Origin: Larkinella soli
Lineage (GTDB): Bacteria > Bacteroidota > Bacteroidia > Cytophagales > Spirosomataceae
DNA: 64,000 bases
Assembly (NCBI RefSeq): GCF_003703975.1
Contig: NZ_QTJY01000011.1
Span: 1-64,000, forward strand
Direction: 5' to 3'
Shown here in pieces: positions 16,881-25,454 of the stretch. The translations under genes were made by a program, and so were the position numbers. Every line of letters begins with the position of its first letter. The first letter of the stretch is position 1. The notes under the pieces were generated by a model. The model was not told the DNA's origin. It ran no database searches and saw only the letters and a list, made by a program, of their open reading frames with translations.

Positions 16881-17038
16881 ATTCTATATTTCTGGATTTG
16901 TGTAACTGAACGATTTAATTAGAACATTTAAAACTTGACGCATGGATTTTACCTCGCAATAAGGTTGTGCAATTATACTTTGTGTGGTTTTTAATTTATA
17001 GTTACATTTCTGAAAAAATTAATGGACACAGTCTATCC

Positions 17039-18460
17039 ATGGATCAAGAATTTTTGTACAACAGAGTCGCAGCAATAATTTCCTCTCAGATAAACTCAGG
17101 GCTTTTTAACGAAGGTGACAGATTACCATCAGTTCGCGCACTATGCTTAGAACACAAAATAAGCATGAATACTGCCAAGCGTGTCTATCTTGAACTAGAA
17201 TCACAGTCTCTCATTCGGTCAAAACCACAATCTGGATACTTCGTTACTACGCCCTTTCCTCGTCAGCTGCCGCTCCCGGGCGTAAGCCATCCTTCTTTAG
17301 AGGTCAGCAATGAAAAACCGAACGAACTTGTCACTGAGGTATACTCAAATATCGGTAATACATCACTAACGCTATTTTCGATAGGAATACCGTCTGGCAA
17401 TCTTTTGCCATTAGCCAAATTAAGAAAGGAATTAGCCGTAGCGACACGAGCGCTTCCGGGTGCAGGCACAGAATATGAGCCACTCGCAGGAAATAGGAAG
17501 TTAAGAAAGGCAATTGCCATTCGCTCCGCAGCTTGGGGAGGCAGTTTGAAAGACACTGATCTAGTGACTACTAGCGGGGCGATGAATGCCTTGTTTTTTT
17601 GCTTGATGGCTGTGGGGAAAGCTGGAGACACATTAGCAGTTGAAAGCCCATGTTATCCAGGAATATTTCAACTTGCAAACAGCTTGGGTTTAAAGGTGCT
17701 TGAATTACCGACACATCCTACGACGGGCATAGTGCTGGAAGCTTTAGAAAGAGCGCTACCAATGATCGATATTTGCCTATTGGTTCCCAACTTCAATACT
17801 CCATTAGGTAGTTGTATGCCCGATGAAAATAAACAATTAGTTGTGTCGATGCTGGCTGATCACAATATTCCTTTGATTGAAGACGATATATATGGAGACT
17901 TACACTACAGCAATCAGCGCCCGAAATGCTGTAAATCATTTGACTTGACCGGAAATGTTCTTTGGTGCAGTTCTGTATCAAAAACACTGGCTCCTGGCTA
18001 TCGAGTCGGCTGGATTGCCCCTGGCAAGTATAAAGAGCGAGTTCTTGAACTCAAACTGGCTCATTCGATTTCTTCTGCCTCATCCACCCATGAAGCCGTC
18101 GGCAACTTCATGAAAACTGGCCAGTATGACCGACATCTACGTCAATTCCGATTAACTCTTCAAAGTAACTATCATAACTATGTCCGGACAATCGCTAATT
18201 GCTTTCCAAAAGGAACAAAGACTAGTCGGCCACAGGGAGGAATAGCTCTTTGGGTTGAACTGCCAAAGGAAATTGATACGGCCCGACTGTACAATTTGGC
18301 TTTAAAACAAGGCATAAGCATTGCTCCTGGTAGAATGTTCACCCTGCAGGACCAATTTCAGCACTGTATGAGGCTTTGCATTAGTCTCCCTTGGGACGAT
18401 TCGATTAGAATGAAATTGCAGCAAGTTGGGGCAATAGCTAACGCAATGATGTATAAATAG
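17039..18460 (+). CDS. MocR-type regulator (GntR helix-turn-helix fused to class I aminotransferase)
   Basis: 473 residues from the ATG at 17039, chosen because the upstream extension (from a GTG at 16967) is AT-rich and has no similarity. Residues 1-75 are a GntR-type winged helix (GDRLPSVRALCLEHKIS and NTAKRVYLELESQSLIR); the rest is a fold-type I aminotransferase with PLP lysine K315 in SSVSKTLAPG and an Arg in MRLCIS. MocR proteins use PLP as a ligand and commonly control the gene divergent to them. Here the divergent genes are the class D, C-like and A beta-lactamases, while a SerC-like aminotransferase lies downstream, convergent, 38 bases away. Confidence 0.9.
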   Translation: MDQEFLYNRVAAIISSQINSGLFNEGDRLPSVRALCLEHKISMNTAKRVYLELESQSLIRSKPQSGYFVTTPFPRQLPLPGVSHPSLEVSNEKPNELVTEVYSNIGNTSLTLFSIGIPSGNLLPLAKLRKELAVATRALPGAGTEYEPLAGNRKLRKAIAIRSAAWGGSLKDTDLVTTSGAMNALFFCLMAVGKAGDTLAVESPCYPGIFQLANSLGLKVLELPTHPTTGIVLEALERALPMIDICLLVPNFNTPLGSCMPDENKQLVVSMLADHNIPLIEDDIYGDLHYSNQRPKCCKSFDLTGNVLWCSSVSKTLAPGYRVGWIAPGKYKERVLELKLAHSISSASSTHEAVGNFMKTGQYDRHLRQFRLTLQSNYHNYVRTIANCFPKGTKTSRPQGGIALWVELPKEIDTARLYNLALKQGISIAPGRMFTLQDQFQHCMRLCISLPWDDSIRMKLQQVGAIANAMMYK

Positions 18461-18498
18461 TCCCGACTGAATTTTCTATGTTAGTTTTTCACTAAAGG

Positions 18499-19605
18499 TT
18501 ACTTGTAACGTACCGATGCCGAATTTCCTCTCTTTTTGAATTTTACTTCAAACTCATGCATGGTCGAAGCCAACACCTGGACAGACTCCAGGGGAAGTGC
18601 GTTGTAAAGTGATGCGCGGAATCCGGGGTAGTTTTGATATTGTTTTATACCAACAATTCCTCTTTCAGATGCATAGTGTAAAAAAGCATCCTCTAGGTTG
18701 GGATCGATCATTTCAAATGTTACATTGATTCGACTACGTTGTTCTGCACTCTTGACCCTACTTCTAAACAAATCGTTTCTTTCGATCTCATTATATAACA
18801 AAGAGCTTTTTTCGATACTTCGCTTTTGAAACTCAGCTACTCCACCTTCTTCTTTCACCCATCGTAAAGTAAGCAGCATCCCGTAGATAGACAGAACTGG
18901 CGGGGTATTGAATAAGGACTTACAATTAGCAAGCACTTTATAATTAAAAATATTTGGAACGCTAGAATTCACCAAATCTAGAACAGTGTTTTTGACGATT
19001 ACAATTGAAGCACCTGCTGGGCCAATATTCTTTTGAGCACTTGCATAAATAAGGCTGAATTTGGTTATATCGAAAGTTGTGCTCAAAATGTTGGAAGACA
19101 TATCACAAAAGACCGGCACCTCCGTTTTTGGAACTTCCTGCAATTCAGTGCCATAAATTGTATTATTTGCTACATAGTGGAAGTAGCTGCAATTGTCCGG
19201 AATATGAAAATGTCTCGGGATTAATGAGTAGTTATCTTTTTTCCCAGAGGCGACAACCTCTACATTTCCAAAACAACGTGCTTCCCGAATAGCATTTGAC
19301 GCCCATACACCAGTATCCAAATAGGCGGCATGATGAAGGGCCTTCATAAAATTCATCGGTATTTGAGCAAAATGCTGGCTAGCTCCTCCAGCTAGAAATA
19401 TAACGGAGAAGTCTGGTGGGATAGATAGTAGTTCGCGTAGCAGCAACTCGGCTTCCAGAAGTATACCATGAAACTCTGCCGATCGATGAGAGATCTCTAG
19501 AAGTGAGAGGCCCGTGTTGCCGTAATTATTTACAGCGTAAGCTAAGTTGGAATAAACGCATTCTGGCAGGATTGCAGGACCCGCATTGAAATTGTGAATG
19601 TGCAT
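18499..19605 (-). CDS. serC: Phosphoserine aminotransferase (SerC-like)
   Basis: 368 residues of the SerC family: N-terminal FNAGPAILP, the segment SLLEISHRSAEF, the GGASQHFAQIPMNF motif of the PLP phosphate site, and Lys192 in SAQKNIGPAG as PLP lysine. It would convert 3-phosphohydroxypyruvate and glutamate to phosphoserine, and may take part in vitamin B6 synthesis. The AT-rich codon use matches the beta-lactamase block rather than the core genes of the window. It is not next to serA. It converges with the MocR gene, so it could be a second copy that belongs to the same island. Confidence 0.88.
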   Translation of the reverse strand: MHIHNFNAGPAILPECVYSNLAYAVNNYGNTGLSLLEISHRSAEFHGILLEAELLLRELLSIPPDFSVIFLAGGASQHFAQIPMNFMKALHHAAYLDTGVWASNAIREARCFGNVEVVASGKKDNYSLIPRHFHIPDNCSYFHYVANNTIYGTELQEVPKTEVPVFCDMSSNILSTTFDITKFSLIYASAQKNIGPAGASIVIVKNTVLDLVNSSVPNIFNYKVLANCKSLFNTPPVLSIYGMLLTLRWVKEEGGVAEFQKRSIEKSSLLYNEIERNDLFRSRVKSAEQRSRINVTFEMIDPNLEDAFLHYASERGIVGIKQYQNYPGFRASLYNALPLESVQVLASTMHEFEVKFKKRGNSASVRYK

Positions 19606-19719
19606 TTTTAATAAGTGTCATGGAAATCTGAGTCACAAACTTATGAAACGCAAAATTTTCAACACAGTATCAGTTTTGCAGGAACCGATGAGCACAGTTA
19701 AATTCGATAACAGAGGGTT

Positions 19720-20021
19720 GTGCAGTTGAGAACAACACTTTTAGCCAACTCTAACCTGCCCGAGCGTCAGATGGGCCTGGATCTGCTTCATACGATTAAA
19801 AACAGTCCCTCTCCCCTGCCCATGTTGCCGGTCATTGTCTTTAGCCAGTCGGCCCAAAAGCAGGACATCCAGGCATGTTATTGGCAGGGGCCAACTCCTA
19901 TATTACCAAACCGCCACAAGCTCAGGAGTGGACTGAATGCCTGACCATTCTCCTGGAATTCTGGGGCCGGACCGCCTCGAGGGTGTCCACCCGCTATCTG
20001 AATTGGCCGGTTCGCCTATAA
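19720..20021 (+). pseudogene. Response-regulator remnant (frameshifted, N-terminus missing)
   Basis: The frame from 19720 gives LPERQMGLDLLHTIKN and LPVIVFSQSAQKQDIQACY, homologous to the receiver at 6969-7406 (LPDREVGLAMLQRIRQ; VPILVLSHSNRMEDITEAY). At the G4 run near 19888 the match moves to the +1 frame and continues as GANSYITKPPQAQEWTECL to a stop at 20021. Loss of one G in that run explains the shift. The first half with the acidic pair is absent. It is a decayed copy of a single-domain response regulator. Confidence 0.7.
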
Positions 20022-20278
20022 GGATTCGGACGAATTAGCGGCGGCCACCGGCTATGCAGTTGCTGGACGCAATGAGCCAGAGGTTGGTCCTGAAAGAACC
20101 CGGTGGTCAGCTCCCGCGCAGGTTGTTCCTGCTGGAGGCGCACGCTGAAGAGTGTCAACCCGTTTTTCACCTACCCATGGAGCAGGTCACCGACCAGTTC
20201 CACCGAGTCGAAGGAAAGCGTCAGATTCGACCAGGGCAAGGGCACCTCACCGCGCCAACCGTTGATCGTCAGGATCAT
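19994..20278 (-). pseudogene. Broken paralogue of the 83-residue protein at 20553-20804
   Basis: On the minus strand an ATG at 20278 opens MILTINGWRGEVPLPWSNLT and continues to a stop after LLHG; the match continues in the next frame as KNGLTLFSVRLQQEQPAREL and GFFQDQPLAHCVQQLHSRWPPLI. The pattern (M-I-x-x-I, a conserved LxLxL-type middle and a final WxxLI) parallels the intact gene at 20553-20804. The frame break lies near 20175. Its end overlaps the response-regulator remnant on the other strand. Confidence 0.55.
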
Positions 20279-20418
20279 GAAAAATCTACTTAGGGCAGCA
20301 CTGGAAAAGCCTTCAAGGGAAACCTAAGTAGGACAGCAAGAAGCCTTTTCACCGTTAGGCACCTATTTTCATTAAATCGTTTCCTGTCGCGAGGATCAGC
20401 GCCCAAGGTAATCCACAA

Positions 20419-20460
20419 CCTAAAGGATGGAGGACAAGATAGGTCAGATTGTCCTTTAGG
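20419..20460. repeat. Inverted repeat CCTAAAGGA / TCCTTTAGG
   Basis: Two 9-base arms (20419-20427 and 20452-20460) pair perfectly around a 24-base loop in the gap upstream of the 83-residue gene. The T-rich tail expected of a terminator is absent, so its role is unknown. Confidence 0.4.
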
Positions 20461-20552
20461 AAAGGCAATTTTGCTATTGCAAACAGGTACCTTTCTGTGA
20501 CACGATGTATAACCCTATGGTAATTATCGCCATCTTCCCATCCAAATCGCCT

Positions 20553-20804
20553 ATGATTGTCATCGTCAGTGGGTTCATGAAAGGATTATACATACCTTTT
20601 TTAATCACTCCCTGCGATCAACTTGAATCAGGTTGCGAGATTGTTAACCGGTTAATCGCATCAGGATTCACCCCTACACGTATCCAGTTAAAGGAGGCTG
20701 GGCTGTACCTGGATTTGCCCTTGGAAATTTTTGACGGTGAGTCTTTTGAAGAACCCATTCTCCAGTTGCAAAGCCATTGGCGCCAGCTGATAGAAAATAC
20801 CTGA
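20553..20804 (+). CDS. Hypothetical 83-residue protein with a decayed paralogue nearby
   Basis: I choose the ATG at 20553 (MIVIVSGFMKGLYIPFLI) because the broken copy on the other strand starts at the same place; the open frame extends upstream to 20505. The protein is small, has no signal peptide in the strict sense, and alternates beta-like and charged segments (RIQLKEAGLYLDLPLEIFDG, HWRQLIENT). I do not recognise the family. Conservation between the two copies shows that it is a real gene family. The neighbours are remnants; the region seems to be decaying. Confidence 0.6.
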   Translation: MIVIVSGFMKGLYIPFLITPCDQLESGCEIVNRLIASGFTPTRIQLKEAGLYLDLPLEIFDGESFEEPILQLQSHWRQLIENT

Positions 20805-21184
20805 CCTTACAAGCAAAAGCTTTGGCACCGGCCTACGGTACTAAGTAATTCCGAAATAAAACCGGGAAGCCAAGGGACCTCGTGTCAATCCCAATTTATC
20901 TTAAGGATTCCATCCCAGTCCCCATTGAGTCCGCCACCGGGACACAACCTCCTTAACGGAAAATCAACTCGCCACTTAACCCAAAAAGCTACCATTCATG
21001 TAGTATGTATTACAAGGTACTTTGCTATAACATAACATTGTACCTGTTCCGAATGGCATTGACTAAGGGGAAAGGTGCCTTAATTCAATGTAGCCTCGTC
21101 GCTATTAACCTAATAGTCTAAGGGAGAACGGCCGCTACCCGAATTGATGACAGCTTAATTTCAAATCGCAAGACTCTAAAACTC
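20805..21184. other. Intergenic stretch upstream of the FtsX-type permease
   Basis: No gene or clear repeat seen. The permease promoter should lie in the last 150 bases, but I found no clean TAnnTTTG box. Confidence 0.35.
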
Positions 21185-23569
21185 ATGCTATCCACTTACC
21201 TAAAAGTCGCTTTCCGCATTTTTTGGCGCAATAAGATCTACGTGGTCGTCAACTTACTAGGCCTAAGTTTTGCGATGGCATGCTGCATGCTCGCCTTTCT
21301 CAATTATCAATACCGGGCCGGCTTTGATCAGAATCATACGCACACCGACCCTATCTACCGCGTCAACAGCCTGCGGAAAGTGGATGGAGGGTTACAGCCC
21401 TGGGGGGTGGTGCCCATGCCGCTGGCCCAGGCTATGCTCAACGACCTGGCTGCGGTGAAGCGAATGGCCCGGCTGAAAAGCGCCACGGTAGTGGTCAAAC
21501 AGGGAGGCCATACTTTTGGCGAGCGCCTTCACTTCGCTGATAAAACCCTATTCGAATTTTTTAATTTTCCGCTTAAGTATGGAACTCTGTCCGGCTTTGA
21601 GCGACCCAATCAGGTTATCATCAGCGAGACCTTCGCCGAAAAATACTTCCCCCAGGAAATACCTATCGGCAAGCCCTTGAGAGTCATTGGGTCAGGCGGT
21701 GATGAAACCGTATACACCATCGGGGCGGTAGCGCAAAAGATCCCAGCTAATTCCAGCATTCAGTTCGATCTGATCACCTCGTTCGGGAGCGGGCAGGCCG
21801 GCGGACCAAACAACACGAACTGGGCGAGTCCCCAGCCGATTACCGCCTTTGTCGAGGTCAAAGACCAGCGCACAGCACTCCATTTAACCGCCAGTCTCCA
21901 GTCCTATGCAGCGCTTCATAACCGCAATCAACCCAATGGCCTGGTGGAAAACTTTTATCTGCAACCCTTTCAGGAGATAGCCACCAGCTCCGATGTTGAT
22001 ATGCCGGGATACGTACACGGGGGCCAACTAACTACAAATCCTCGCGGGGTGTTGGTCCTGGTCCCGGCGGTAATGTCTTTGTTTATCCTGCTGATCACCT
22101 GCTTTAATTTTACGAATATCTCCATTGCCTTTGCCAGCGGCCGCTTGAAGGAAATTGGGATTCGCAAGGCCATCGGGGGGGTAAAAAACCAGCTGATCCG
22201 TCAATTTCTGACCGAGAATGTAGTATTATGTTTGGTGGCCTCGGCGCTGGCCGTCCTGATGGTCAGTGTTTTCCTCCCCTTGCTGTATCAGGTTACCCTG
22301 GTGGATCTGAGACCAGCCCTCAGCCAGAGTTATAGCACCTGGTTGTTCCTGCTATTGATGCCTCTGGTCAGTGCGGTTTTTTCAGGATTGTACCCAGCAG
22401 TCTACATCAGTTCATTTGAGCCCGTGCGCATTTTGAAGGGCAAAACCTCGTTTGGCTCCTCCAACCGCTTTACGCGGATGCTGCTGGTCGCTCAGTTTAG
22501 TTTGTCCTGCTTTGCACTGATCGTTGGAATCGTAATGACCCAGAACGCATCCTTTCAGCAACAGGCCGATTTCGGGTATGCCATCAAAGAAGTGGCGGTC
22601 GTCGAAGTAAACAGCCGGCAGCAATACACCGCTCTCAGCCAGGCCGCCGGCCAACATCCGGCGGTAAAAAGCCTGGCCGGGACTGCCCAGCAAATTGGCG
22701 ATGGCTCTTACCCGGTAACCGCCCGCTTTCAGGATCAGCAGATACAGGCTCAAGTGTCTCACGTAGGCGGTGAAGCCTACCTCAACTGCATGGGAATTCG
22801 CCTGCTGCAGGGTCGTCACTTTTACCAATCCAAAGCAGATACCGACGAGTCCATTCTGGTCAACCAGACCTTTCTGAAGCAGCTGCACCTGACTCAGCCA
22901 CTCGGTCAGCGCATTCAATTGGATACGGTGACCTACACGATCGTCGGGGTAATAAACGATTACAAGGAATACGGTCTGCACGGACTGGTACCCCCCTGCG
23001 TTCTGCGACTGGCTCAGCCTGAGGACTACAAGTATATGGTCATTCGGACTAGTGAGAAAGAGCGATCCGGAGTGGTGAAGTACCTGCAGGAAGCCTGGCG
23101 CAAAGTAGCCCCTAATGTACCCTACCAGGGTTATTTGCAGACTGACCTGATGGAAAAAGAGGTTCGGCTGACTCAAGGGTTCAAGTCAGTCGCCTTCTTT
23201 TTGGCGATGGTTACGTTGCTCCTTTCAGCTTCGGGCCTGTTTGCCCTGGTTTCACTTCACATTGATAAGCGAAGCAAAGAAATTGGCGTGCGAAAGGTAT
23301 TGGGGGCATCCGTCCTGCAGATTGTAGTCTTGGTCAACCGGACGTTCATACGTATTTTGCTGATCGCCTTTGGTATCGGCTCTGCGCTGGGTTATTTGTT
23401 CACTGATAAGCTGGTCTTTCAGTTCATCTTCAAGTATCACCCGGAGGTTGGCCTTACGCCTTACATTGCCACCTTGCTGACAGTCCTATCTTGCTGCGGG
23501 TTGATCATCGGTATGAAAGTATACAAAGCGGCTACCGTAAATCCAGTGAAAAGCTTGGCCATTGAGTAA
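21185..23569 (+). CDS. FtsX/MacB-type ABC transporter permease
   Basis: 794 residues with the layout of the large Bacteroidota FtsX-family permeases: an N-terminal membrane helix (about 16-36), a MacB-type periplasmic core domain, a block of helices with an FtsX domain (about 295-420) containing FASGRLKEIGIRKAIGG, a further membrane helix and periplasmic domain (about 430-660), and a C-terminal FtsX domain with HIDKRSKEIGVRKVLGAS. Such proteins work with a LolD/MacB-type ATPase to move lipoproteins, peptides or antibiotics, but no ATPase gene is adjacent. It appears intact and solitary within the decayed region. Confidence 0.9.
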   Translation: MLSTYLKVAFRIFWRNKIYVVVNLLGLSFAMACCMLAFLNYQYRAGFDQNHTHTDPIYRVNSLRKVDGGLQPWGVVPMPLAQAMLNDLAAVKRMARLKSATVVVKQGGHTFGERLHFADKTLFEFFNFPLKYGTLSGFERPNQVIISETFAEKYFPQEIPIGKPLRVIGSGGDETVYTIGAVAQKIPANSSIQFDLITSFGSGQAGGPNNTNWASPQPITAFVEVKDQRTALHLTASLQSYAALHNRNQPNGLVENFYLQPFQEIATSSDVDMPGYVHGGQLTTNPRGVLVLVPAVMSLFILLITCFNFTNISIAFASGRLKEIGIRKAIGGVKNQLIRQFLTENVVLCLVASALAVLMVSVFLPLLYQVTLVDLRPALSQSYSTWLFLLLMPLVSAVFSGLYPAVYISSFEPVRILKGKTSFGSSNRFTRMLLVAQFSLSCFALIVGIVMTQNASFQQQADFGYAIKEVAVVEVNSRQQYTALSQAAGQHPAVKSLAGTAQQIGDGSYPVTARFQDQQIQAQVSHVGGEAYLNCMGIRLLQGRHFYQSKADTDESILVNQTFLKQLHLTQPLGQRIQLDTVTYTIVGVINDYKEYGLHGLVPPCVLRLAQPEDYKYMVIRTSEKERSGVVKYLQEAWRKVAPNVPYQGYLQTDLMEKEVRLTQGFKSVAFFLAMVTLLLSASGLFALVSLHIDKRSKEIGVRKVLGASVLQIVVLVNRTFIRILLIAFGIGSALGYLFTDKLVFQFIFKYHPEVGLTPYIATLLTVLSCCGLIIGMKVYKAATVNPVKSLAIE

Positions 23570-23994
23570 AACACGTCCGTTCCATGTCCGAGCCTACCCA
23601 AATCATGAGCTACTTTGGCATTGGTAGCCGCCGAACGTTTTACAAAGTGCTCCGGTAGGCGGGAGGAGAAGTCAAGCCGGTTATGGCCAGTCGGAAAGCA
23701 GATCAATATCCCTTAGCGTAATTCTTTGTCCACTTACTAAAAGAAGTCCTAGTTGGAGCTGACGGCCCCAAGTATTAATAACAGTAGTGTAGTCATATAA
23801 TATCATATGAGTTAATGCTGCTCCGATTACCAACCGAATATCACTTGTTATCACCCCATTTCTGCAACCTGTTGATTTGTCTTTGTTGGGTTAAGTTGAC
23901 CCGGATACTTTTGAACCATACTACGTATATGACTACTACATCTATAGCCGGTCTTTAAGTAAACTTGGCACTAGTGAGATTTAAAAATTTGTTT
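23570..23994. other. Intergenic stretch with a possible helix-turn-helix fragment
   Basis: A 24-codon frame at 23584-23658 reads MSEPTQIMSYFGIGSRRTF and YKVLR before its stop. It resembles the start of a small helix-turn-helix protein, probably a remnant. Nothing else is recognised. Confidence 0.35.
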
Positions 23995-24963
23995 ATGAAA
24001 CGGAGAGAATTTTTACAACAACAGGCAAGCTTCCTGCTTCCCCTTCCCTTCCTATCGTTAAGGTTAAACCATCTGGCGTTGAATCAAGGACTTGTGGACT
24101 ACGATACCTATGCCTTTACGATTGGTAAATTTAAATGCCGGGTATTCAAAGATTCGATGTTTAAATACTTGGGCAAAGATTATTTCATCAATGCCCCTCA
24201 AGAATTAATAACTCAAGAATTAAATCGGTATCACCAACAAACCGATAACATTCCTTCCCCTTTTGTAGCTTTGTTGATCGAAGACCAAACCCAGAAGATT
24301 CTCATTGACACGGGCATTGGACTGACCCGAGACCCCATCACGTTTAAAGGCAAGAGCTACCATTTCCAGGGTCGATTACTCGAGATTCTCCAGCAGGAAG
24401 GCATCCGGGGAGAAGATATTACCACCCTGATCATAACTCATTTTCATCCTGACCATATTGGGGGCGTCTTTTCAGAAGCAGGCAAGCTAAACTTTCCAAA
24501 AGCAACTATTAAGATTCATGAAGCTGAATGGGCCTATTGGCATTCGGCTAAGTCGGTGAACCAGCCCCCCTTATTCCACAACTTTATCGAGAAAAATGTT
24601 ACACCCTTAACTAAGGCTGATCTAGACTTGATTAAGGGAGATGAAACTGAACTGTGTTCAGGAATCCAAGCCATTCATATACCAGGTCACACACCGGGCC
24701 AATTAGCCCTTCACATTGCCTCACAAGGGGAGCAATTCCTTTACATCTCCGATGCTTTTCTTCATCCGCTTCACATGGAGCATCTGGATTGGCAAACCAA
24801 TTACGATTTGGATCATGCCAAGGCGAAAGCATCCAGAGTGAAGTTGCTGGACTTTGCCTATGGCGAACAGATGCTTATGCAGGGGTTTCATTTTGATTTT
24901 CCAGGCCTTGGCCGGGTCGATAAAGCGGGGCAGAACTGGAAATGGGTCTATACAAAAAAGTAA
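23995..24963 (+). CDS. Tat-exported metallo-beta-lactamase-fold hydrolase
   Basis: 322 residues from the ATG at 23995, chosen because it starts the leader MKRREFLQQQASFLLPLPF, which has a twin-arginine RRxFL signature; the longer frame from 23965 would bury it. The metallo-beta-lactamase fold is shown by THFHPDHIGG (zinc ligands), the later HIPGHTPGQLALHI with its His and the Asp in YISDAF. This is the family of lactonases and related hydrolases (PF00753). The Tat signal suggests folding with metal before export. Substrate unknown. It is not one of the true class B beta-lactamases as far as I can judge; the likely activity is ester, lactone or phosphate hydrolysis. Confidence 0.88.
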   Translation: MKRREFLQQQASFLLPLPFLSLRLNHLALNQGLVDYDTYAFTIGKFKCRVFKDSMFKYLGKDYFINAPQELITQELNRYHQQTDNIPSPFVALLIEDQTQKILIDTGIGLTRDPITFKGKSYHFQGRLLEILQQEGIRGEDITTLIITHFHPDHIGGVFSEAGKLNFPKATIKIHEAEWAYWHSAKSVNQPPLFHNFIEKNVTPLTKADLDLIKGDETELCSGIQAIHIPGHTPGQLALHIASQGEQFLYISDAFLHPLHMEHLDWQTNYDLDHAKAKASRVKLLDFAYGEQMLMQGFHFDFPGLGRVDKAGQNWKWVYTKK

Positions 24964-25285
24964 CAGGTTGTTGGTTGCAACTACCAAAGCGGGCCAGAGA
25001 TAAAACAGGAATATAAAACATTGATAGACAAGCGCAAACGTTCCTTTTGTCTTTCCCTCTAGTCAAAAGAAAACGTATGGCTATTGCCAAAATTGGAGGC
25101 ATAGTTGGCATAAAATATTGATTTAATAGCTTAACCTCACTCGATCACAATGATTGGAACGCAGACTTATCAATTATTAAACTGATTTTCATTCAACATT
25201 CTTCTAAAAATAATTGTGTATCAAAACGTGTATCAAACAGAAAAGCCACATCTTTAAAGACGTGGCTAACTTCCTGATTTTCAAG
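24964..25285. other. AT-rich gap between the hydrolase gene and tRNA-Thr
   Basis: No gene seen. Contains the terminator of the tRNA gene (25244-25267). The base composition changes from AT-rich to GC-rich across the tRNA. Confidence 0.5.
25244..25267 (-). terminator. Terminator behind tRNA-Thr
   Basis: AGCCAC-a-TCTTT and AAAGA-c-GTGGCT pair with one mismatch; on the minus strand TTTTC follows. It lies 18 bases beyond the 3' end of the tRNA. Confidence 0.75.
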
Positions 25286-25358
<73 letters not shown>

Positions 25359-25454
25359 AAAATGGTGGTGCAAAAATAGGGATTCCCCATTTGGCAGCCA
25401 AGTTTTTCCCGGTTTTTCTGCCGATCCAGGATCAACTGCCTGCCATCCACCCGG

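Noticed and set aside
16901..17006. TGTAAC and GTTACA exactly 100 bases apart in the MocR/class D intergenic region, as a possible operator pair
   Set aside because: Six-base arms at this distance are expected by chance in AT-rich DNA; no second pair supports it.
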